A stretch of DNA of 8,571 nucleotides from Candidatus Avoscillospira stercoripullorum. GTDB taxonomy: Bacteria > Bacillota > Clostridia > Oscillospirales > Oscillospiraceae. Under the pieces are notes generated by a model. That model made no database searches and was not told the DNA's origin. It worked only from the letters and a program-made list of their open reading frames with translations. The stretch spans positions 1 to 8,571 of the forward strand of contig DVGD01000188.1 in NCBI GenBank assembly GCA_018712905.1, read 5' to 3'. The position numbers and the translations under genes are program-made. Positions 1 to 6,314 of the stretch are shown one piece after another; positions within the stretch are counted from its first letter, which is position 1, and each line of letters begins with the position of its first letter.

Positions 1-585
1 GGCCGGGATATCCGCACCATCCGCCGGGACTGCCTGCGCCGGCAGATCGGCCTGGTGCTCCAGGAGCCCTTCCTCTTCTCCAAGACCATCGGCGAGAACA
101 TCGCCGCCACAGCGCCGGAGGCGTCCACCGAGGAGCTTCGCCGCGCCGCAGCCATCGCCTGCGTGGACGAGGCCATCACCGAATTCCCCGACGGCTACGA
201 TACCCTGGTGGGCGAGCGGGGCGTGACCCTCTCCGGCGGACAGAAGCAGCGGGTGGCCATCGCCCGGATGCTGATGCAGCGCGCGCCGGTGGTGATCTTT
301 GACGACTCTCTGTCTGCGGTGGACACCGAGACGGACACGAAAATCCGCGCTGCCCTGCGGGAAAACCTGGGCGGCGCCACGGTGATTTTGATCTCCCACC
401 GCATCACCACTCTGATGCACGCCGACCAGATCCTGGTGCTCCAGGAGGGGCGCCGGGTGGACTTCGGCACCCACCAGGAGCTCATCTCCCGCCCCGGCAT
501 CTACCGGGAGATTTACGACATTCAAATGAGCAGCGACGACCGAGCGCAGCTGGAAAAGGAGGCGACGACCCATGGCGGCATTTGA
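1..585 (+). CDS. ABC exporter half-transporter, C-terminal part (degenerate-site subunit), 5' truncated by the window
   Basis: This is the end of the nucleotide-binding domain of an ABC exporter subunit; the membrane domain and Walker A lie upstream of base 1, and the frame is open from base 1. Visible motifs are the Q-loop (LVLQEPFLFS, from about base 49), a canonical LSGGQ signature (bases 229-243), Walker B ending IFDD and the switch histidine (bases 397-399, ISHR). The residue after the Walker B aspartate is Asp (bases 304-306), not the usual catalytic Glu. In heterodimeric exporters such as TM287/288 or BmrCD, one subunit carries exactly this change and pairs with a partner whose signature is altered; the next gene fits that partner. 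Substrate cannot be told: drugs, lipids and peptides are all possible. The stop overlaps the next start by 14 bases, so the two are very probably co-translated. Family is certain; the heterodimer role is strong inference. Confidence 0.93.
   Translation, partial: GRDIRTIRRDCLRRQIGLVLQEPFLFSKTIGENIAATAPEASTEELRRAAAIACVDEAITEFPDGYDTLVGERGVTLSGGQKQRVAIARMLMQRAPVVIFDDSLSAVDTETDTKIRAALRENLGGATVILISHRITTLMHADQILVLQEGRRVDFGTHQELISRPGIYREIYDIQMSSDDRAQLEKEATTHGGI
556..562 (+). promoter_or_regulatory. Ribosome binding site of the second exporter gene
   Basis: AAGGAGG lies 9 bases before the ATG at 572, inside the end of the preceding gene. It supports ATG 572 as the start and gives the downstream gene its own strong initiation site despite the overlap. 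Confidence 0.85.
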
Positions 586-2398
586 CGAGCAGGAATATAC
601 CAAATCCTTTGATCTCTCCATCTGGAAGCGCTTAGGCCCCATCCTCCGCCCCTACGGCGCCTGCTTTGTGGGTATGTTTGCCTTCAACGCTCTCACGGCG
701 GCGGTGGACGTGGCGCTGCCGCTCCTGCAGCGGTTCGCCATAGCCAATTTTATTGAGGAGAACACCCTGGCGGGGATCGTGCCCTATGGGGCGGTGTACC
801 TGGCGGTGATTTTGCTCCAGGCACTTTCGGTGGTGCTCTTTGCCCGAAACTCCATGTATATTGAGATGAGCGCCGGGCGCGATCTCCGCCGCAAGCTCTT
901 CACCCATCTTCAGACCTTGTCCTTTTCCTTTTATAATGTGACGCCTGTTGGCTATCTCCTCTCCCGGGTGATGAGCGACACCAACCGCATCGCCGGCATG
1001 ATCGCCTGGAACCTCACCGACATCCTCTGGGCCATGTTCTATGTGCTGGGCACCTTTGTCTCCATGCTGCTGCTCAATTGGAAGCTGGCGCTGGTGGTCA
1101 TTTTGATTGTGCCGGCCATCGCCGTGCTCACATGGTACTTCCAGAACCGGATTCTCCACTGGAACCGCAAGGTGCGAAAGCTCAATTCCAAGATCACCGG
1201 CGCCTTCAACGAGGGCATCACCGGCGCCAAGACCTCCAAAACCCTGGTCATCGAGGAGCAGAACACCGCGGCCTTCCGCCGCCTCACCGAATCCATGCGG
1301 GTGGCCGGTGTCCGGGCAGCGCGGCTCAATGCTGTGTATATCCCTCTGGTGCTGTTCTTCTCCACCATGGCGGTGGCCATTGTCCTGCTCCGGGGCGGCC
1401 ACATGGTGCTTGAGCAGGTGCTGGAGATTGCAACCCTCTCCACCTTCACCACCTATGCCGTGGGTATTTTCGAACCCATTCAGATGACCGCGGCCAACAT
1501 CGCCGAGTTCATCTCCCTCCAGGCCTCCATCGAGCGGGTCACCGGCCTTCTGGACGAGGTGCCCATGGTGCGTGATACACCGGAGGTGGAGGCGAAGTAT
1601 GGCGACGTCTTCGAGCCCAAGCGGGAGAACTGGGAGCCCCTCAAGGGCGACATCGAGTTCCGCGACGTCACCTTCCGCTATCCCGACGGCGGGGAGAACG
1701 TGCTGGAGCACTTCTCCTTAAAGATTCCCGCGGGCACCACCGTGGCCATCGTGGGCGAGACCGGGGCAGGGAAGAGCACCCTGGTAAACCTTGCCTGCCG
1801 GTTCTTTGAGCCCACAGAGGGTCAAATCCTCATCGATGGCCGGGACTACCGGGAGCGGAGTCAGCTGTGGCTCCATGCCAACATCGGCTATGTGCTCCAG
1901 AGTCCCCATCTCTTCTCCGGCTCTGTCCGCGAGAACATCCGCTATGGCCGCCTGGACGCAACCGACGCCGAGGTGGAGGCCGCGGCCAAGGCCGTCTCCG
2001 CCGATACGGTGGTGGCCAAGCTGGAAAAGGGCTGGGAGAGCGACGTGGGCGAGGGCGGCGACAAGCTCTCCACCGGCGAAAAGCAGCTCATCTCCTTCGC
2101 TCGGGCGGTGCTGGCCAATCCCCGGATCTTTGTCCTGGATGAGGCTACCTCCTCCATCGACACCCAGACCGAGCAGCTCATCCAGGATGCCATTGACCAT
2201 CTATTGAAGGATCGCACGTCCTTCCTCATCGCCCATCGACTCTCCACCATCCGCAAGGCAGACCTTATTTTGGTGGTGCGGGATGGCAAGATCGTCGAGC
2301 AGGGCAAGCACCAGAAGCTTCTTGCCAAGGGCGGCTATTATCACGACCTCTATTCCAAGCAGTTCGCTGAGGAAAACGCTGCCAAAATTCTCCAGTAA
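572..2398 (+). CDS. ABC exporter, fused membrane and ATP-binding domains (canonical-site subunit)
   Basis: This 608-residue protein has the usual size of a half-transporter. The N-terminal part holds about six membrane segments (near residues 28-52, 70-91, 144-168, 170-189, 255-273, 283-302). The ATPase domain starts near 360: Walker A GETGAGKST at 395-403, Q-loop Gln443, signature LSTGE at 499-503, Walker B ending LDE with Asp523 and catalytic Glu524, and switch His555. The signature departs from LSGGQ while the Glu is kept, the mirror image of the preceding subunit. In the dimer, this subunit's Walker A and B would face the partner's normal LSGGQ to form the active site. LSTGE would face the partner's Asp-substituted Walker B to form the degenerate site. 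It resembles the TM288/BmrD/YheH side of such pairs. It should sit in the cytoplasmic membrane and export an unknown substrate. A terminator follows 3 bases after the stop, so it ends the operon. Confidence 0.95.
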   Translation: MAAFDEQEYTKSFDLSIWKRLGPILRPYGACFVGMFAFNALTAAVDVALPLLQRFAIANFIEENTLAGIVPYGAVYLAVILLQALSVVLFARNSMYIEMSAGRDLRRKLFTHLQTLSFSFYNVTPVGYLLSRVMSDTNRIAGMIAWNLTDILWAMFYVLGTFVSMLLLNWKLALVVILIVPAIAVLTWYFQNRILHWNRKVRKLNSKITGAFNEGITGAKTSKTLVIEEQNTAAFRRLTESMRVAGVRAARLNAVYIPLVLFFSTMAVAIVLLRGGHMVLEQVLEIATLSTFTTYAVGIFEPIQMTAANIAEFISLQASIERVTGLLDEVPMVRDTPEVEAKYGDVFEPKRENWEPLKGDIEFRDVTFRYPDGGENVLEHFSLKIPAGTTVAIVGETGAGKSTLVNLACRFFEPTEGQILIDGRDYRERSQLWLHANIGYVLQSPHLFSGSVRENIRYGRLDATDAEVEAAAKAVSADTVVAKLEKGWESDVGEGGDKLSTGEKQLISFARAVLANPRIFVLDEATSSIDTQTEQLIQDAIDHLLKDRTSFLIAHRLSTIRKADLILVVRDGKIVEQGKHQKLLAKGGYYHDLYSKQFAEENAAKILQ

Positions 2399-2401
2399 CC
2401 G

Positions 2402-2439
2402 AAATGGCCGCCTCACGTTGTCTGTGAGGCGGCCATTTT
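2402..2439 (+). terminator. Rho-independent terminator after the exporter operon
   Basis: A perfect 15-bp stem (2402-2416 with 2424-2438) has a 7-base loop (GTTGTCT), a GC-rich core and a run of four T at 2436-2439. It starts 3 bases after the exporter stop. It lies between convergent genes, about 35 bases past the pfkA stop on the minus strand. Read that way the stem has only three T after it, so it could weakly stop pfkA transcription too. A second, 5-bp hairpin (2447-2451 with 2459-2463) sits nearer pfkA and is too weak to call. Confidence 0.9.
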
Positions 2440-2473
2440 GATGCAAATTCGATACAGCCGAATGATAAAATAT

Positions 2474-3451
2474 TTATAATCCAGTCATAGCGGCCAGGGC
2501 GTCACACTGCTGCTGATTGAGCCCCTTCTTCATGGAGAGACCCTCTTCGATGCCCACATCGACCATGGAGCCGTGCTGGGAGCAGATGACCCGGTTGGTT
2601 TTTCCGGCCAGGAGTACCTCCACAGCGGTGTAGCCCATGCGGGTTGCCATGACGCGATCCCGCGCCGTGGGCGTGCCGCCGCGCTGAATGTGGCCAAGGA
2701 TGGTCACCCGGGGATCGAGCCCCAGCTCTTCGTGGATCTGTTCGCCGATCTCTATGGCCTTGCCTGCGCCCTCGGCGACGACAATCATGAAGTGGGTCTT
2801 CCCGGCCAGACGCGCCCGACGGATCTTTTCCACCACATCGCGATCGAAGTCCATGGGGAGCTCCGGCATCAGAACGGCCGTGGCACCCACAGCCAGACCT
2901 ACATACAGCGCCAGATGGCCGGCGTTGCGACCCATGACCTCCACCACAGAGCAGCGCTCGTGGGACTGCATGGTGTCGCGCAGGCGGTCGATGGCGTCCA
3001 CGGCGGTGTTGGAGGCGGTGTCAAAGCCGATGGTATAGTCGGTGCAGGCGATGTCGTTGTCGATGGTGGCGGGCACGCCCACCACGGAGACGCCGGTCTT
3101 GGCCAGGGCTTCTGCGCCGCGGAAGGTGCCGTCGCCGCCGATGGCCACAATGCCGTCGAGCCCCACGAGCTTGCAGGTGGCCGCCGCGCGCAGCTGACCC
3201 TCCTCGGTGCGGAACTCGTCGCTGCGGGCGGTGTAGAGAATGGTGCCGCCGCGATTGATGATATGGGTGACGGTGCCGGCGTCCATTCTGAGGATATCGC
3301 CGTTAATGAGACCATTGTAGCCCCGGCGAATGCCGACGCATTCAATGCCCCGGTACAGACAGCCGCGCACCACAGCGCGAATAGCCGCGTTCATGCCCGG
3401 CGCGTCGCCGCCGCTGGTGAGCACACCGATACGCTTGATGGGTTTGTTCAT
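2474..3451 (-). CDS. pfkA: ATP-dependent 6-phosphofructokinase
   Basis: PfkA phosphorylates fructose 6-phosphate to fructose 1,6-bisphosphate with ATP, the committed step of glycolysis, as a cytoplasmic tetramer. The 325-residue length suits bacterial PfkA (about 320). Visible motifs are GGDAPGMN (14-21), the ATP loop IGGDGT (104-109), TIDND with the catalytic base Asp131 and Asp133 (129-133), MGR (173-175), Glu227, Arg248, and HIQRGG (254-259). Gly108 matches E. coli Gly104, the residue that favours ATP over pyrophosphate, and there is no Lys before TIDND, so a pyrophosphate enzyme is unlikely. The residue before TIDND is Ala128 where E. coli has Gly124. I chose ATG 3451: the GTG at 3460-3458 is part of its SD sequence (GAGGTG, 6-base spacing). 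It is convergent with the exporter operon and divergent from the importer operon, a sensible place for a sugar-catabolic gene. Confidence 0.97.
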   Translation of the reverse strand: MNKPIKRIGVLTSGGDAPGMNAAIRAVVRGCLYRGIECVGIRRGYNGLINGDILRMDAGTVTHIINRGGTILYTARSDEFRTEEGQLRAAATCKLVGLDGIVAIGGDGTFRGAEALAKTGVSVVGVPATIDNDIACTDYTIGFDTASNTAVDAIDRLRDTMQSHERCSVVEVMGRNAGHLALYVGLAVGATAVLMPELPMDFDRDVVEKIRRARLAGKTHFMIVVAEGAGKAIEIGEQIHEELGLDPRVTILGHIQRGGTPTARDRVMATRMGYTAVEVLLAGKTNRVICSQHGSMVDVGIEEGLSMKKGLNQQQCDALAAMTGL

Positions 3452-3457
3452 AGGTAA

Positions 3458-3463
3458 CACCTC
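3458..3463 (-). promoter_or_regulatory. Ribosome binding site of pfkA that decides its start
   Basis: On the minus strand GAGGTG is followed by six bases (TTACCT) and then ATG at 3451. The in-frame GTG is contained in this SD sequence and has no SD of its own at a good distance, so it is unlikely to be the start. Confidence 0.75.
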
Positions 3464-3483
3464 GTTTTCCGATGGTAAAAGGC

Positions 3484-3497
3484 AGCGGATAACCGCT
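3484..3497. promoter_or_regulatory. Palindrome at the predicted pfkA transcription start, possible operator
   Basis: AGCGG-ATAA-CCGCT has two perfect 5-base arms. It lies just downstream of the predicted pfkA -10 box, covering roughly +1 to +14, where a bound repressor would block initiation. A hairpin in the 5' leader is the alternative. The short arms make chance a real possibility. Confidence 0.3.
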
Positions 3498-3503
3498 AAG
3501 GGT

Positions 3504-3532
3504 ATTTTATACGATTTTATTTTTCTTGTAAA
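3504..3532 (-). promoter_or_regulatory. Predicted pfkA promoter
   Basis: On the minus strand TTTACA (3532-3527) and TAAAAT (3509-3504) are separated by 17 bases, close to the housekeeping sigma consensus with ideal spacing. The stretch is AT-rich in a GC-rich window. It predicts transcription starting near 3497 and a leader of about 46 bases. Confidence 0.65.
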
Positions 3533-3635
3533 GGCCTAAGTCGGCAGAGGGGAGGGAAGAAAGTTTTTTGCCGGCGGAACCTTTTTCCTGGAGATACCGT
3601 CTACTAATATGGCAGCGGTTGTATCCAATTTGTTG

Positions 3636-3663
3636 TTGACAGTGCTGTATTAACCTATATAAT
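3636..3663 (+). promoter_or_regulatory. Consensus promoter of the importer operon
   Basis: TTGACA (3636-3641) and TATAAT (3658-3663) are both perfect matches to the housekeeping sigma consensus, with a 16-base spacer. Transcription would begin near 3670 and leave a leader of about 29 bases before the lipoprotein ATG. Such a strong core promoter implies high output unless it is repressed. Upstream, 3543-3563 is a mostly purine tract with no obvious function. Confidence 0.85.
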
Positions 3664-3685
3664 ACAGTTTAGAAGAAACGCAATC

Positions 3686-3691
3686 AGGAGG
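3686..3691 (+). promoter_or_regulatory. Ribosome binding site of the lipoprotein gene
   Basis: AGGAGG, perfectly complementary to the 16S rRNA 3' end, lies 7 bases before the ATG at 3699. An out-of-frame ATG at 3694 meets a stop two codons later and is not the start. Confidence 0.85.
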
Positions 3692-3698
3692 ACATGAT

Positions 3699-6173
3699 AT
3701 GAAAAAAAGAGTGCTGGCACTGCTGCTGGCATGTCTCACGCTGGTGGGGCTGCTGGCCGGGTGCAATCAGAAAACGTCCAATCCCTCCAATGGGGAGGAA
3801 AACGATGCCGATACGCCCAAGTGCGGCTATCAGACCACCTTTACCCCCTTGGAGATCGACGACTCGCTCAAAGTGGAATATATTTACGGCATGTGCTTCA
3901 GCGGCGACAAGGTCTACTTTGTGGGCAACGCAGCTGTGGGCGAGACAACGGCCACCGATCCCGAGACCGGCGAGCCCTATCTCGACGAGGCAGGCCAGCC
4001 CATTACATACAGCACCTATGAGCCCCGGCTCTTCCAGCTGGAGATGGACACCATGAAGGTCAGCCCCATGGAGGCCTACAAGCCCAGCGCCATCCCCGAG
4101 GGGATGGAGGGCAGCGTCTCCATCAACTCCATCATTCCCAGTTCCGACGGCAGCATCTGGGTCAACGAGCAGCTCTATGCTTACTCCGCCTCCTCCGGAG
4201 GTGCGATTGCCTACGACAGCGTTGCTGTAGCGGAGGCGACTACCACGGAAGCTGTGGCAGTCGATACGCCCGTTGCCGAGGAGCCCACGACGGATACGGA
4301 GTATCAGGAGATCAACCGTTCCACCCTCATCCACATCGGTGCAGACGGCACGGTGCTCTCCTCTCTGGAGATCAAGGCAGAGGACGGCACTTATCTTGGT
4401 TCCATTCTGGCCGACGATGCCGGTTACCTCTATAGTACCGACTGGAGCAATGTGCTGATCTTTGACGGCGAGGGCAAGCAGGTGGCCACGATCCCTGTGG
4501 AAAACGGCATCAACAACCTGGTCAAGCTCAGCGACGGCAAGGTCTATGCCAACATGTGGTTCAGCAGCGAGGACGGCAGCTACAACGGCCTGGCGCTGGT
4601 GGATGCCACGGCCAAGGCGCTCAGCGAGGATGTGATCCAGCTGCCCAACGGCGCCTACAACACCTACCCCGGCAACGACGAGTATCCCTTCTTCTACGAC
4701 AACAACGGCACCATTTACGGCTATAATGCCCAGACCAAGGAGGGCGAGCGGATGTTCGCCTGGCTGGACTGCGACATCAGCAGCGACCAGGTGAGCCAGT
4801 TTACCATCAAGCCCGACGGCACCATCGTGGCGCTGGAGAGCAGCTATGATGAGCAGGCCATGGAGCAGAAGTACAACCTGGTCACCATCAAGCGGGTGGA
4901 CGCTTCCACGCTGCCGCCCAAGGAAGAGATCACCCTGGCCTGGCTCTACACCGACTGGGATCTCCGCAACCAGATTGTGAAGTTCAACCGCTCCCAGGAC
5001 AAGGTGCGCATCAACGTGGTGGACTACTCCCAGTACAATACCAACGACAATTACGATGCCGGCATTCAGCAGCTGAACACCGAGATCCTCTCGGGCAAGG
5101 TGCCGGACATTCTCTGCACCAACGGCCTGCCCATTGAGCAGTACGAGGGCAAGGGAATCCTCATGGATCTGTGGCAGCTCATTGACAGTGACAGCGAGCT
5201 CAGCCGCGAGGATCTCATGACCCATCTCTTCGACGTCATGTCCGTGGACGGCAAGCTCTACCAGGTGGTGAGCAGCTTCTCCATCGACACCGTGGCCGGC
5301 AACACCGCCATCGTGGGCGACCGGGACACCTGGACGCTCCAGGATCTCCAGCAAGCCAAGGAGCAGATGAGCGATGACGCCACCATCTTCGGCGAGTCCG
5401 ACGTCAAGACCGATATTCTCTATACCTGCGTGAGCCACGGCGTGGACGGCTTCATCGACTGGGCGAACAAGACCTGCAGCTTCGACAGCCAGGAGTTCAT
5501 CGACATGCTGAACTTCGCCAACTCCTTCCCCAAGGAGTTCGACTGGGAGAACTACGACTATAGCAGCGCCGACTCCGAGTATAGCCGCCTGCGCTCCGGC
5601 AAGCAGATGCTGACCCGAGCCTACCTCTACTCCTTCAATGACGTGCAGTATCAGAAGCTGCTCCACGGCGGCAACGTCTCCTTCGTGGGCTACCCCACCA
5701 CCTCTGGCAACGGCAGCAGCTTCAACATCAGCGGCGGCATGGCCATTTCTGCCTCCTGTAAGAACCCCGAGGCGGCATGGAGCTTTGTGCGCACCATCCT
5801 CACCGAGGACTACCAGACCACGAACTATATGTGGCAGTTCCCCACCAACAAGCACTCCTTCGAGGCCTACAAGGAGCAAGCCATGAAGCAGGAGTACTAC
5901 GAGGATCCCGAGACCGGTGAGCAGGTGCCCCAGCCCACCATGACGTATGAGTTTGACGGCCAGCAGCTGAACCTTTATGCCATGACCGAGGATGAGTATA
6001 ACCTCTTCATGCGGGTCTATGAGAACTGCAACAGCGTCACGGCCTATAACCAGGAGATCAACAATATCATCACCGAAGAGACTGCGGCCTTCTTCGACGG
6101 GCAGAAGACTGCCGAGGAGACTGCCAAGATCATCCAGGATCGCGTCTCGCTGTACGTGGCCGAAAAGGGCTAA
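3699..6173 (+). CDS. Solute-binding lipoprotein with an N-terminal beta-propeller-like domain (CUT1 family 1)
   Basis: This 824-residue secreted lipoprotein starts with Lys/Arg, a hydrophobic stretch and a lipobox LAGC (19-22), so Cys22 should be lipidated and anchored outside the membrane. Residues about 40-405 are rich in short repeats of the type hydrophobic-DG-x-(I/V/L)-Y/W (for example DGSIWV, DAGYLYS, DGKVYAN, NGTIYGY, DGTIVAL), as in beta-propeller blades. A low-complexity Thr/Ala/Val/Glu stretch at about 163-204 looks like a flexible loop. Residues about 409-824 (some 416, a full-length binding protein) match family 1 solute-binding proteins: the start EEITLAWLYTDW, DGKLYQVV, SGGMAISASCKNPEAAWSF, and a C-terminal QKTAEETAKIIQDR helix. 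Ordinary proteins of this family lack the first half. It heads an operon with two permeases, so it should deliver solute to them; the substrate is probably a saccharide by family but is not shown. The propeller could bind a polymer, the wall or a partner protein. Confidence 0.9.
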   Translation: MKKRVLALLLACLTLVGLLAGCNQKTSNPSNGEENDADTPKCGYQTTFTPLEIDDSLKVEYIYGMCFSGDKVYFVGNAAVGETTATDPETGEPYLDEAGQPITYSTYEPRLFQLEMDTMKVSPMEAYKPSAIPEGMEGSVSINSIIPSSDGSIWVNEQLYAYSASSGGAIAYDSVAVAEATTTEAVAVDTPVAEEPTTDTEYQEINRSTLIHIGADGTVLSSLEIKAEDGTYLGSILADDAGYLYSTDWSNVLIFDGEGKQVATIPVENGINNLVKLSDGKVYANMWFSSEDGSYNGLALVDATAKALSEDVIQLPNGAYNTYPGNDEYPFFYDNNGTIYGYNAQTKEGERMFAWLDCDISSDQVSQFTIKPDGTIVALESSYDEQAMEQKYNLVTIKRVDASTLPPKEEITLAWLYTDWDLRNQIVKFNRSQDKVRINVVDYSQYNTNDNYDAGIQQLNTEILSGKVPDILCTNGLPIEQYEGKGILMDLWQLIDSDSELSREDLMTHLFDVMSVDGKLYQVVSSFSIDTVAGNTAIVGDRDTWTLQDLQQAKEQMSDDATIFGESDVKTDILYTCVSHGVDGFIDWANKTCSFDSQEFIDMLNFANSFPKEFDWENYDYSSADSEYSRLRSGKQMLTRAYLYSFNDVQYQKLLHGGNVSFVGYPTTSGNGSSFNISGGMAISASCKNPEAAWSFVRTILTEDYQTTNYMWQFPTNKHSFEAYKEQAMKQEYYEDPETGEQVPQPTMTYEFDGQQLNLYAMTEDEYNLFMRVYENCNSVTAYNQEINNIITEETAAFFDGQKTAEETAKIIQDRVSLYVAEKG

Positions 6174-6181
6174 AATACCAT

Positions 6182-6208
6182 GCGGGAGCGGGCCGATGCC
6201 CGCCCCGC
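6182..6208 (+). other. Hairpin 1 of the operon spacer
   Basis: The stem has 11 base pairs, nearly all G-C, with one bulged A (6187) and a CGAT loop (6194-6197), starting 9 bases after the lipoprotein stop. It is the strongest hairpin of the element and well placed to block 3' exonucleases on the lipoprotein mRNA. Confidence 0.7.
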
Positions 6209-6216
6209 TTCCGTAG

Positions 6217-6238
6217 GGGACGTTGTCCTCATCGTCCC
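6217..6238 (+). other. Hairpin 2 of the operon spacer
   Basis: GGGACG (6217-6222) pairs with CGTCCC (6233-6238) around a 10-base loop. The overlapping GGGGAC (6216-6221) can instead pair with GTCCCC (6239-6244), so two alternative stems compete. It is weaker than its neighbours. Confidence 0.45.
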
Positions 6239-6257
6239 GTCCCCATCGCCCCGTAGA

Positions 6258-6277
6258 GCGGGCTGCCCACAGCCCGC
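6258..6277 (+). other. Hairpin 3 of the operon spacer
   Basis: GCGGGCTG pairs perfectly with CAGCCCGC (8 bp) around a CCCA loop. It lies 37 bases before the permease start. Formation of the long pairing between the element's two ends would enclose it together with hairpin 2. Confidence 0.65.
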
Positions 6278-6314
6278 CGCCCGCTCCCACCCTTGGTAAG
6301 AATCGAGTTGACCT

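Larger units (their letters stand above)
6174..6300. repeat. GC-rich structured spacer with nested inverted repeats, inside the importer operon
   Basis: This 127-base element fills most of the gap between the lipoprotein and the first permease. Its ends are inverted repeats: TACCA plus GGGAGCGGGC (6176-6180, 6184-6193) against GCCCGCTCCC plus TGGTA (6279-6288, 6294-6298). Inside are three hairpins (6182-6208, 6217-6238, 6258-6277) and a near-perfect direct repeat, CATCGTCCCGT/CATCGCCCCGT (6230-6240, 6244-6254). No T-run follows any stem, so a normal terminator is unlikely. REP-like or small non-autonomous mobile repeats have this form. Elsewhere, as in malE-malF of E. coli, such a repeat after the binding-protein gene protects its mRNA and lowers permease expression. 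Whether this one is dispersed in the genome cannot be seen here. Confidence 0.65.

Noticed and set aside
632..1711. A 359-codon minus-strand frame opposite the second exporter gene
   Set aside because: The His/Gly/Glu-rich translation has no recognisable motif and the sense frame encodes a complete ABC exporter.
2474..3460. Pyrophosphate-dependent phosphofructokinase, and GTG 3460 as start
   Set aside because: Gly108 is kept and there is no Lys before TIDND, so ATP use is expected. The GTG is part of the SD sequence for ATG 3451.
3610..3626. Catabolite-repression (cre) site upstream of the importer promoter
   Set aside because: The stretch around TGGCAGCGGTTGTA misses at least three defined positions of the cre consensus, so it is not convincing.
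6182..6277. Transcription terminator after the lipoprotein gene
   Set aside because: The stems are strong but none is followed by a run of T, and the permeases downstream belong to the same system.
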